Assembly (NCBI GenBank): GCA_964482955.1 | Contig: CAYZZW010000003.1 | Span: 75,859 to 139,858 of the forward strand | Direction: 5' to 3' | Length of the DNA: 64,000 nt | Origin: JAPLSN01 sp964482955 | Lineage (GTDB): Bacteria; Spirochaetota; Spirochaetia; Treponematales; UBA12059 | Shown: piece by piece, positions 54,542-61,541 of the stretch | Position numbering within the stretch: the stretch's first letter is position 1 | Layout: the number at the start of each line of letters is the position of its first letter | Translations under genes and position numbers: made by a program | The notes under the pieces: generated by a model | Databases searched by the model: none | Seen by the model: the letters and a program-made list of their open reading frames with translations, nothing else | Told to the model about the DNA's origin: nothing

Positions 54542-55135
54542 ATGGATATTGCCGACGGCAAGCACCGCATGAGCGACGAGGATATGCGTCGTTTGATAGA
54601 TCTAAGCGTATCGCCGTATCTGCAGCTGGCGTACCGGCTCGTGGACGTGCCGCGGAAATACCACGGCAACATGTTCCGTCACCAGGGAGCCACCTTCTTC
54701 ATCCTCATCGACTACGGCTACACGGACCACGTCCTGCTCAAGGCTTCGATCATCCACGACATCCTCGAGGACACGCCTACGAAACCGGAAGAGATCGAAC
54801 GGCTCGACGACGGGGCCGCGGTGCTGGCGCTCGTGCGCGAAGTGACGAAGGCGGAGGATGAAACGAAGGACGAGTTCCTCGGACGCATCGTGGCCGCGGG
54901 ATCCGAACGGGCGCGCGTCCTCAAGTGCGCGGACCGGATTTCCAACATGACGGACATCGGCTTTTCGTGCGAGTACGAGGAGCTCATGAAAACCGTCAGG
55001 GAGACGGAGCGGCACATCCTGCCGATGGCGCGCTCGATCAATCCGTGGATGGCGAAGGAGCTCGAGGATCTCGTCGCGTCGCGTACGGCGATAGCCGCGC
55101 GAATGCTCGAAAACGGAAAAGGAAGAAGATTCTAA
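54542..55135 (+). CDS. RelA/SpoT-type HD hydrolase, small alarmone hydrolase-like
   Basis: 197 residues. HD-domain motifs of the (p)ppGpp hydrolase type: His46 in FRHQG, His72-Asp73 with ED at 76-77 in IIHDILEDTPT, VREVTKAEDETKDEF, and Asp131 in KCADRISNM. Length and lack of TGS/ACT domains match stand-alone small alarmone hydrolases. Hydrolysis of ppGpp or a related nucleotide is inferred from family. SD GAGGAG lies 7-8 bases before the ATG. It follows the LRR giant by 9 bases, so it is presumably the last gene of that operon. Confidence 0.75.
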   Translation: MDIADGKHRMSDEDMRRLIDLSVSPYLQLAYRLVDVPRKYHGNMFRHQGATFFILIDYGYTDHVLLKASIIHDILEDTPTKPEEIERLDDGAAVLALVREVTKAEDETKDEFLGRIVAAGSERARVLKCADRISNMTDIGFSCEYEELMKTVRETERHILPMARSINPWMAKELEDLVASRTAIAARMLENGKGRRF

Positions 55136-55179
55136 AAGGCCGGACCGCTTGGTCTCGTTCGATGCTTGCGCGACCTGCT

Positions 55180-55725
55180 TCACGCCCGCAGCATGCCCCT
55201 GAAGCCGCGTACCGCATAGTAGGAGTCCGCGCCGTTGTGGTAGACGAACACGCGGCCGTAGCGGCGGTCGCCGAAGATGGCGCCGCCGAGCTTCCGCACT
55301 CCGGGCGGCGTCTCGAGCCAGCTCGAGGTCTTCAAGTCGAACTCGCCGAGTTCCTGGAGCGCGCGGTACCGCTCCTCGGTGAGGAGCTCGATTCCCAGCT
55401 CCTTGGCCAGGCTGGCGGCGTCGCCCGCGGGCTGATGCTCCTTACGCGACTCCAGCCCCGCGCGGTCGTAGCACAGGCTCCGCCTGCCGGCCGGGCTTTC
55501 AGCCGCGCAGTCGACGAACAGGCATTCGCCGGTTTTCCCGTCGATTCCGATCACGTCGGGCTCCCCGCCCGTGCGCTCCATGCCGTCGACCGCGTCGAGC
55601 TTTTTCGGATTCGCGTCGAGCCGGGCGCGGACCGTCTCCCACGCGACGCCCTCGTGGCGTTCCGCGTTCGCCTCGAAGCGGAACCGCAGGATTTCGGTCA
55701 ATTCTTTCCGTCGTTTCGCGTCCAT
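55180..55725 (-). CDS. DUF4256 family protein
   Basis: 181 residues. Matches the DUF4256 pattern (KLDAVDGMERTGGEPDVIG, SSWLETPPGVRKLGGAIFGDRRYGRVFVYHNGAD). Function of the family is not known. Soluble, no signal peptide. ATG at 55725 with an upstream purine-rich GGGAGGGGG; an in-frame ATG at 55761 is further away and overlaps the neighbouring gene. Follows the VOC gene in the same direction, 32 bases apart. Confidence 0.8.
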   Translation of the reverse strand: MDAKRRKELTEILRFRFEANAERHEGVAWETVRARLDANPKKLDAVDGMERTGGEPDVIGIDGKTGECLFVDCAAESPAGRRSLCYDRAGLESRKEHQPAGDAASLAKELGIELLTEERYRALQELGEFDLKTSSWLETPPGVRKLGGAIFGDRRYGRVFVYHNGADSYYAVRGFRGMLRA

Positions 55726-55757
55726 GCGTTTCCCCCTCCCGTTCGGGCGGCTTGACC

Positions 55758-56243
55758 TCAACCGACCTCGTAGGCGCGGCGCAGCGCGGCCACGTCGAAC
55801 TTTTTCATGGCCATGAACGCCTCGGTGACCGCGCGGCGCTGACCGGTCGTCCCGGTTTGCAGCATCTCACCGAGTCCGGACGGCACGATCTGCCACGACA
55901 CGCCGTACTTGTCGCGCAGCCAGCCGCATTGCTCCGCCTCGGGATACGCGGACAGCCGCTCCCAGAACCGGTCGATCTCTTCCTGGTCGTCGCATTCGAC
56001 CATGAACGACACCGACGGATTGAACCGGAACTCGGGACCGGCGTTGATGGCGATGAACCTGGACCCGCGTATCTCGAACTCGATGGTGAGGATGTCGCCT
56101 TCCTCGTGGCCCGTGATCTCCTCGCCGACGTCGGTATAGCGGTCGACGGCGAGGATCCGACCGTCCTCGAACACCGACAGATAGAAGTCGACGGCTTCCT
56201 TCGCGTTGCCGTCGAACCAGAGGTTCGGCGTGATTCCTCTCAT
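55758..56243 (-). CDS. VOC family protein (PhnB-like)
   Basis: 161 residues, glyoxalase/bleomycin-resistance fold of the PhnB/3-demethylubiquinone type (TPNLWFDGNAKEAVDFYLSVF, SVSFMVECDDQEEIDRFW, WLRDKYGVSWQIVP). This group includes proteins of unknown activity and antibiotic-binding relatives; no specific substrate can be read. Cytoplasmic. Upstream of DUF4256 in the same direction, likely one transcript. Confidence 0.88.
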   Translation of the reverse strand: MRGITPNLWFDGNAKEAVDFYLSVFEDGRILAVDRYTDVGEEITGHEEGDILTIEFEIRGSRFIAINAGPEFRFNPSVSFMVECDDQEEIDRFWERLSAYPEAEQCGWLRDKYGVSWQIVPSGLGEMLQTGTTGQRRAVTEAFMAMKKFDVAALRRAYEVG

Positions 56244-56313
56244 GGCGCGCCCCTTCCCGGATCCGTCGTCCGGTTTCCCTCAAGATACCGAAATCCGGGC
56301 GGAACGAGCACGT

Positions 56314-57006
56314 TCACCACACGCCGGGAATGAGCTTGAAGCGCACCCGTTTCACGTACTCTTCGTAGCCGGGCAGCCCTTCGCGCAGCACCTTTTCCTC
56401 GTTCGCGATGCGGAGGGCGAGCACGAACGGCATGAGGAGGGCGGGCGCGAGCGCCACGAACGATCCGAGCGCCAGGGCCGATCCAGCGTAGATGAAGATG
56501 ATCGCCGTGTACATGGGATGCCGCACGATCGAGTAGAGCCCCGTATCGACCAGGGTTTGACGCTCCTGGATTTCCACGACGCGCGACGCGTAGGCGTTCT
56601 GGAGCATCGCGACCAGGTTGACGACGTAGCCGCCCGTCACGACGGCGAAGCCGACGACGACGAGCCAGGTCGGCACGGCCGTCCAGCCGTAGCGCCGGTC
56701 CAACCCGGGCAGCGCGTAGACGAGGAGAATCGCGATGGAGGACGCGACGACGAACGCCACCTGCGCCTTTTGCGTCTCGCGCGTCTTGAGCCGCTTGCGG
56801 AGCAGTTCCCGGTCCGTCCGGTACAGGGCCGCGCCGCCCGCGCACATGAGGACGGTCATGAGGATCAGATAGGCCCAGGCTTCGGGATACGCGAAGGTGC
56901 CCGCCGTCAGGAAGAACACGGCTCCCAGGAAGACGAGCACGATCAAGAACCGCGCGATCACGCCCGGCAACAAGCCTCGGTCCCGTTCGGGATTTTCCGC
57001 GTCCAT
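56314..57006 (-). CDS. isoprenylcysteine carboxyl methyltransferase-like membrane protein
   Basis: 230 residues with about five or six helices. The C-terminal half has the ICMT/PEMT-type motif TGLYSIVRHPMYTAI and the ANEEKVL-GYEEYVKRV segment, typical of SAM-dependent small membrane methyltransferases. The bacterial substrates are mostly unknown. SD GAGGAGG lies 7 bases before the ATG. Confidence 0.87.
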   Translation of the reverse strand: MDAENPERDRGLLPGVIARFLIVLVFLGAVFFLTAGTFAYPEAWAYLILMTVLMCAGGAALYRTDRELLRKRLKTRETQKAQVAFVVASSIAILLVYALPGLDRRYGWTAVPTWLVVVGFAVVTGGYVVNLVAMLQNAYASRVVEIQERQTLVDTGLYSIVRHPMYTAIIFIYAGSALALGSFVALAPALLMPFVLALRIANEEKVLREGLPGYEEYVKRVRFKLIPGVW

Positions 57007-57327
57007 GGCGAAACCTCCTCGCGGCGCGACGCGTGCGGCGCGACGCGGCCATCGCGTTCAATTTCCTGCCGCGCGGGCCGGTTGTCAAGCTCGGGCGCGC
57101 CGGGCGGACGGGCCGATACCCGACCGTCTTCCCCCGGGATCTCGGACGCGTTGTGCGACGCCGTCAGGCGGAGCCGGTCGCCCGTGCGGTTTCGCGCGGT
57201 CTTCGGGCGTCCGCCGTTGACAAACGGCGTCTACCGCATGAGACTTTCGAACCATGGGCTCCCGAAACCGCGACATCGGTCCGCGTTCCGGCCGCCAGCC
57301 ATCCCGTCCGCATCCGGAGCCGAAGGC
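57007..57327. other. divergent intergenic region with two promoters
   Basis: About 320 bases between the methyltransferase and the kinase-like gene. It holds the methyltransferase promoter at 57060-57088. On the plus strand TTGACA (57217-57222) sits inside the inverted repeat GCCGTT-GACA-AACGGC (57213-57228), with a poor -10 GAGACT at 57240-57245. An ATG at 57238 is in frame with the kinase-like gene but overlaps that -10. Confidence 0.5.
57060..57088 (-). promoter_or_regulatory. candidate promoter of the methyltransferase
   Basis: Minus strand: consensus -35 TTGACA (57088-57083), 17-base spacer, weak -10 GAAATT (57065-57060). Leader of about 50 bases. Confidence 0.5.
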
Positions 57328-58164
57328 ATGCGCAGTTCGTTCCGCATCGTCGTCCTGTACGCCCTGTTCGCCACGTTCTGGATCCTCGCTACCGATCGGA
57401 TCGTCGAAACGGTCGCCACGAGCGTCGCGGTCATGAGGCTCTACTCGTCGGTCAAAGGCATCGTGTTCGTCACGGTCACGAGCCTGCTCCTCCTGGTGCT
57501 GGTGAGGAACGAAATGGGCGCCAAGAACCGGATCATCGAACAGCTCGGCCGCGAAGCGGAATTGCGAGAACAGCTCATAGCCGAACTGCACCACCGGATC
57601 AAGAACAACCTCCAGGTGGTCATCGGGCTGATCAACATCGAGGCCCAGGATCGCGGGACCGCCGAAGAGCTGGCCGAGCGGGTCAACGACAAGCTGGTTT
57701 CCCTGTCCGCCGTCTTCAACGTCGTCTACGACATGAAGGACATGAAGAACCTGTCGTTCCTGGCCGTCATGCGGGAATACGCCCGCCTGCAGGAACGTCC
57801 GTTTTTCGCCGTGGAGGTGGATGAAAACGTCACGTACGACATCGAGACGGTCACCTCCTGCCTGCTCCTGGTGGACGCCGTCAAGAGCAACCTGCACGCG
57901 CGCGACGGGACGGCGGCCATCGAGGTGAATGCTCCGGAACCCGGCGTCATCCTGATCCGCGTGACGGGCGGCGCGATCGGCGATCCCGGCGCCATCCTGC
58001 GCCAGGACGAATTCATCCGGACCATGCTCAAGTCGCTCGGCGCGTCCATGACCTTCGACGGCCCGGCCGTCGGCATCGCGTTCCCCGTTTCGACCGGGCG
58101 GACCCGCGCCGCGAATCCGCCCGGAGGGGAGTCCTCCGCCCCCGTCAGGCGCCAAGGCGCCTGA
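57328..58164 (+). CDS. small membrane HisKA_2 histidine-kinase-like protein
   Basis: 278 residues from ATG 57328. Two helices in the first ~65 residues (ALFATFWILATDRIV and SSVKGIVFVTVTSLLLLVLV), a unit often seen before PAS or GGDEF domains. A coiled coil leads into HisKA_2 with His88/His89 in LHHRIKNNLQVVIGLI. The ATP-binding half is degenerate: the N-box reads LLVDAVKSNLHA and no clean DxGxG motif follows. It may dimerise or accept phosphate without being a full kinase. No sensor domain and no response regulator are adjacent. An ATG at 57238 would add 30 residues. The stop is 3 bases from the convergent phosphatase. Confidence 0.75.
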   Translation: MRSSFRIVVLYALFATFWILATDRIVETVATSVAVMRLYSSVKGIVFVTVTSLLLLVLVRNEMGAKNRIIEQLGREAELREQLIAELHHRIKNNLQVVIGLINIEAQDRGTAEELAERVNDKLVSLSAVFNVVYDMKDMKNLSFLAVMREYARLQERPFFAVEVDENVTYDIETVTSCLLLVDAVKSNLHARDGTAAIEVNAPEPGVILIRVTGGAIGDPGAILRQDEFIRTMLKSLGASMTFDGPAVGIAFPVSTGRTRAANPPGGESSAPVRRQGA

Positions 58165-58167
58165 GCG

Positions 58168-59820
58168 TCACTTCAAGACGGCTTTCAGCCGGTCGACGGC
58201 CTGCCGCGGCACCCAGAACGCGCCGGTCTTTTCCGCGTACACGACCACGCCTTCGAGGACGATCGTCGTCGCGTCCGCGAGGACGAGGTTCTTGTCCGCC
58301 GGAAGGCGGGCGGTCGCCGAGCCTTTCGTCACGACCAGGACGGGATTGGCCGGATCGCTCGAATCCGTCGACACCGACGCGCCCAGCGTCTTGAAGGCAG
58401 CGCCCGCCTCGACGAAGAGACGGTCAGTGGCCTTGTCCAGGTCGACGCCGATGGCCGTGGCCGCGTAACGGGCGAGCTCGGTGTTTTCCCAGAGCCCGAC
58501 GGGGCGCTTGCCGCCCGGGCCGTACGCCCACAGGAACACGTCCGCCCCGGTGTGGCCGTTCGAGGTCCAGCCGATTCGGGCGCGCTTGGACACGACGGGA
58601 CCGGCGAGGTCCGCCAGGCTCTTGCCGGAGGCCAGCGCCGCGATGACGGCCGCGGCTTCGTCGTCGGAGAGGTCAGGCACCGCGCACTGGTCGGCGAACG
58701 CCTTTTTGAGCGCGGCCGGATCCCGTTCCGCGGCCGTGCCCTTCGCGAGCGCCGCGAATCCGACGGAACTGGCTTTCGCCCCGCGCAGGGTGTCGACGAG
58801 CGGCGCGAGTTGCGTCTTCGAGTAGTTCGGATCGTCGCGCGTGCCGATGGAAAAGCCGCCGGTTCCGTGATCGGCCGTGACGACGAGCAGCGTGTCGCCG
58901 TCCCGTTCCGCGAAGCGCAGCGCCTCCCCGACCGCGTCGTCGAAGGCGAGCAGGTCCCATACCGCGGCCACGGGATCGTTGGCGTGCGCCGCCCAGTCGA
59001 CCTTGGAGCCTTCGACGAAGAGGTAAAAGCCGTTCTTGCCGGACGAATCGAGGAGTTCGATGGCCTTCCTCGTCATGGCGGCGAGCGAGGGCTGCGGAGA
59101 GCCTTCGCGGCGTCGGTCCACGTCGTACGGGAGGTCCATCGGCGCGAAGAGGCCGCAGACGGGCGCGCGCTTCGTCGCTTCGAGACCGGCGGCGTCGGTC
59201 GGCATCGCGTAGCCCGCATTCACGAACGCTTCGAGGAGGTTTTCCCCGTCGGCGCGCCTGGCGCCGAGCCGGTCGGCGCCGCCTCCGAGGAGCACGTCGA
59301 TCATGCCGTACGCCTGCTGCTCGGCGATGCGCTCCTCCTGCGAGCGATCGGGGGTGTGCGCGGTGAACGCAGCGGGGGTGGCGTGCTGGAGCTGGCTCGT
59401 CGCCACGACGCCCGTTGCCTTGCCCGCGAGCCTCGCGCCCTCGAGCACGGACGCGAGCGGCCGGTAGCCGTCGGCGGCTTTCGCCTCGACGCCCGGCACG
59501 GTGACGTTCCACGGCGTGACGGAAATCCCCTTGTCGGTGCCCTTGCGTCCCGTGGCGTACGCGGTGGCGCCGGGCGCGGAATCCGTGATGATGGAATCGG
59601 CGCCGTAGGTGCGCACCGCGCCGCAGAGGAGCGGATCGACGTTGAGCGGGGCGCCCTTGACCCAGCGCGCGGCGGTCCACAGTTCCGGGGTCACGCCGTC
59701 GACGACCATGAAGATGACGTTCCCGGCCTTCGGCGGCACGCGGTCCGCCGGTGCCGCGGACGCGAGCAGCAGCGCGACGGCGACCAACGTGACCGCTCCG
59801 ATTTTTCGAATGAACTTCAC
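58168..59820 (-). CDS. phoA: alkaline phosphatase (PhoA family)
   Basis: 550 residues, with a signal peptide (hydrophobic TLVAVALLLASAAPA). Metal-dependent phosphomonoesterase outside the cytoplasm. The nucleophile Ser lies in TDSAPGATAYATG; metal ligands are in VVDG at the N-terminal strand, ADHGTGGF and NGHTGADV. GTG start with SD GGGAGG five bases upstream. A small hairpin (GGGGC/GCCCC, 59832-59848) precedes the SD. Expected to be phosphate-regulated, though no confirmed Pho box was seen. Confidence 0.94.
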   Translation of the reverse strand: MKFIRKIGAVTLVAVALLLASAAPADRVPPKAGNVIFMVVDGVTPELWTAARWVKGAPLNVDPLLCGAVRTYGADSIITDSAPGATAYATGRKGTDKGISVTPWNVTVPGVEAKAADGYRPLASVLEGARLAGKATGVVATSQLQHATPAAFTAHTPDRSQEERIAEQQAYGMIDVLLGGGADRLGARRADGENLLEAFVNAGYAMPTDAAGLEATKRAPVCGLFAPMDLPYDVDRRREGSPQPSLAAMTRKAIELLDSSGKNGFYLFVEGSKVDWAAHANDPVAAVWDLLAFDDAVGEALRFAERDGDTLLVVTADHGTGGFSIGTRDDPNYSKTQLAPLVDTLRGAKASSVGFAALAKGTAAERDPAALKKAFADQCAVPDLSDDEAAAVIAALASGKSLADLAGPVVSKRARIGWTSNGHTGADVFLWAYGPGGKRPVGLWENTELARYAATAIGVDLDKATDRLFVEAGAAFKTLGASVSTDSSDPANPVLVVTKGSATARLPADKNLVLADATTIVLEGVVVYAEKTGAFWVPRQAVDRLKAVLK

Positions 59821-60109
59821 ACGAGCCTCCCGGGGCTTCTTGCGCCCCTTGCGTTTGATGGCGGCGAGGATCGCCCGGATCGACGGCCGCGCGCCACGAC
59901 CGGAACGTTACGCGATTCCGAATTTCCCGTACGGTTCGCCCCGCGTACGGTTTCCATCGATGGTCGTCTTTATATGCAGAAATCAGTATATTGCAGACAG
60001 TCGGCCGGCTTCGATTCCACGAAAGTCGCGCCGGCCGTTCACGAAGCGTTCACGAAACGTCGTTAGTCTCGTTCCCGGTCGGGGCGCGGGCTCCGGCCGG
60101 AGGATAGGC
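59821..60109. other. divergent region with phased direct repeats
   Basis: No gene seen. CGTACGGTT occurs at 59928-59936 and 59944-59952. CGTTCACGAA occurs at 60036-60045 and 60047-60056, with a period of 11 bases; a further ACGAA lies 22 bases upstream at 60019-60023. An A+T-rich patch spans 59965-60000. Eleven-base phasing suits a response-regulator or copper-regulator site. Confidence 0.5.
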
Positions 60110-61528
60110 ATGGAATCGAAACGGACCGTGATAGGCGTCGACGGAATGACCTGCGGGTCGTGCGAGGCGCGGGTCGCCGCGGCGCTCGGGGCCTTGAAGG
60201 GCGTCGACGCGGTGAGCGTGAACCTCGAGTCCGCGGAAGCCGTGGTCGAACACGGCGACGGCGTGACGCGCGCGGATTTGGAAGCCGCCGTCGCCGGGGC
60301 TGGCTACTCGGCGCGCGTGCCGGGCCGAGGCGCGGCCGGGAACGCGGTGGCCCTCGGGATCGGCGTCGCGCTGTCGGCGGCGTACCTCTGGGCGAGCGCC
60401 GCGGGCGCCTTCAACGCCCTGCCGGCCATCGACTCGTCGGTGGGCTACGCGATGCTCGTCGTCGCGGGGCTCCTCACCTCGGTGCATTGCGTGGCCATGT
60501 GCGGCGGCATCGCCCTGTCGCAGGGACTCTCGACGCGGGAGCCGGGGGCCGGACGTCCGGGCGCGCTCGCCCGCGCGACGCCCGCGTTCCTCTACAACGC
60601 CGGGCGCGTAACTTCGTATACCGCTTCGGGCGCCCTCGCCGGGGCCCTCGGCTCGGCGTTCGGCTTGCCGCAGGGACTCAAGGTGGCCATCGCCGCGGCC
60701 GCCGGCGTGTTCATGGTCCTCTTCGGCCTCAAGAACCTCGGGCTCATCCGCTCGCTGCCGCGCCTTCCGTCCGTCCTTCCGAAACCGGCGTCGAAAAAGC
60801 TCGAGTCGCTCGCCCGCTTCATCCGCGGTCGCGGGCCGTTCTTCGCCGGTCTCCTCAACGGGCTCATGCCCTGCGGTCCGCTCCAGGCCATGCAGCTCTA
60901 CGCGCTCGGCACGGGCAGCGCCGCGGGCGGCGCGCTGGCCATGTTCCTGTTCGGCGTCGGCACGATGCCGCTCATGCTCGGTTTCACGGCGTTCGCGTCC
61001 TTCCTGCCGCGCCGGATCGTGCCCGCCGTCGTCAAGGCCGGCGCGGTACTCGTCATGACGCTCGGCGTGGTGACGACGGGGCGCGCTGCGGCGCTCGCAG
61101 GCGTGCCGTCGCCCGTCTCGTTCGCCGCCCCGCGCGCGGTCGACGCGGCGTATCCGGGCGACCTGCCGGGCGGATTCGATCCGAGCCTGGCCGTGCCCGG
61201 GGCCGACCGGAACGCGCCGGTGGCCACCGTGTCGGGCGGAACGCAGACGGTCGTCACGGAATTCCGGGACGGCGGTTACGTGCCGTTCACGGTCTACGCG
61301 GGGATTCCGCTCAAGTGGATCATCCGCATCAAGGCCGAGGACCTGTACGGCTGCAACAACGCCCTCGTGGTGCCCGCCTACGGCGTCAGGAAGCGGCTGC
61401 AACCCGGCGACAACCTCGTGGAATTCACCCCGACGAAGACCGGCGTCGTCGGCTATACCTGTTGGATGGGCATGATCTCGAGCCGGATCACCGTGGCGCC
61501 GGCCCCGGCCGCGCCGACCGGGCGATAA
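60110..61528 (+). CDS. HMA / DsbD-like (TauE/SafE-type) / cupredoxin-like fusion
   Basis: 472 residues. Residues 1-70 are a heavy-metal-associated domain with GMTCGSC (Cys15, Cys18). About 80-370 are six or so membrane helices of the DsbD_2/sulfite-exporter-like type, with TSVHCVAMCGGIALS and NGLMPCGPLQAM. The C-terminus (~375-465) is a cupredoxin-like domain (VYAGIPLKWIIRIKAEDLYGC, GYTCWMGMISS) with Cys and Met as likely ligands. A copper handling or assembly role is inferred from the domains and from CopA 13 bases downstream. SD GGAGG precedes the ATG by 7 bases. Confidence 0.87.
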   Translation: MESKRTVIGVDGMTCGSCEARVAAALGALKGVDAVSVNLESAEAVVEHGDGVTRADLEAAVAGAGYSARVPGRGAAGNAVALGIGVALSAAYLWASAAGAFNALPAIDSSVGYAMLVVAGLLTSVHCVAMCGGIALSQGLSTREPGAGRPGALARATPAFLYNAGRVTSYTASGALAGALGSAFGLPQGLKVAIAAAAGVFMVLFGLKNLGLIRSLPRLPSVLPKPASKKLESLARFIRGRGPFFAGLLNGLMPCGPLQAMQLYALGTGSAAGGALAMFLFGVGTMPLMLGFTAFASFLPRRIVPAVVKAGAVLVMTLGVVTTGRAAALAGVPSPVSFAAPRAVDAAYPGDLPGGFDPSLAVPGADRNAPVATVSGGTQTVVTEFRDGGYVPFTVYAGIPLKWIIRIKAEDLYGCNNALVVPAYGVRKRLQPGDNLVEFTPTKTGVVGYTCWMGMISSRITVAPAPAAPTGR

Positions 61529-61541
61529 GGAGAGACGACGA

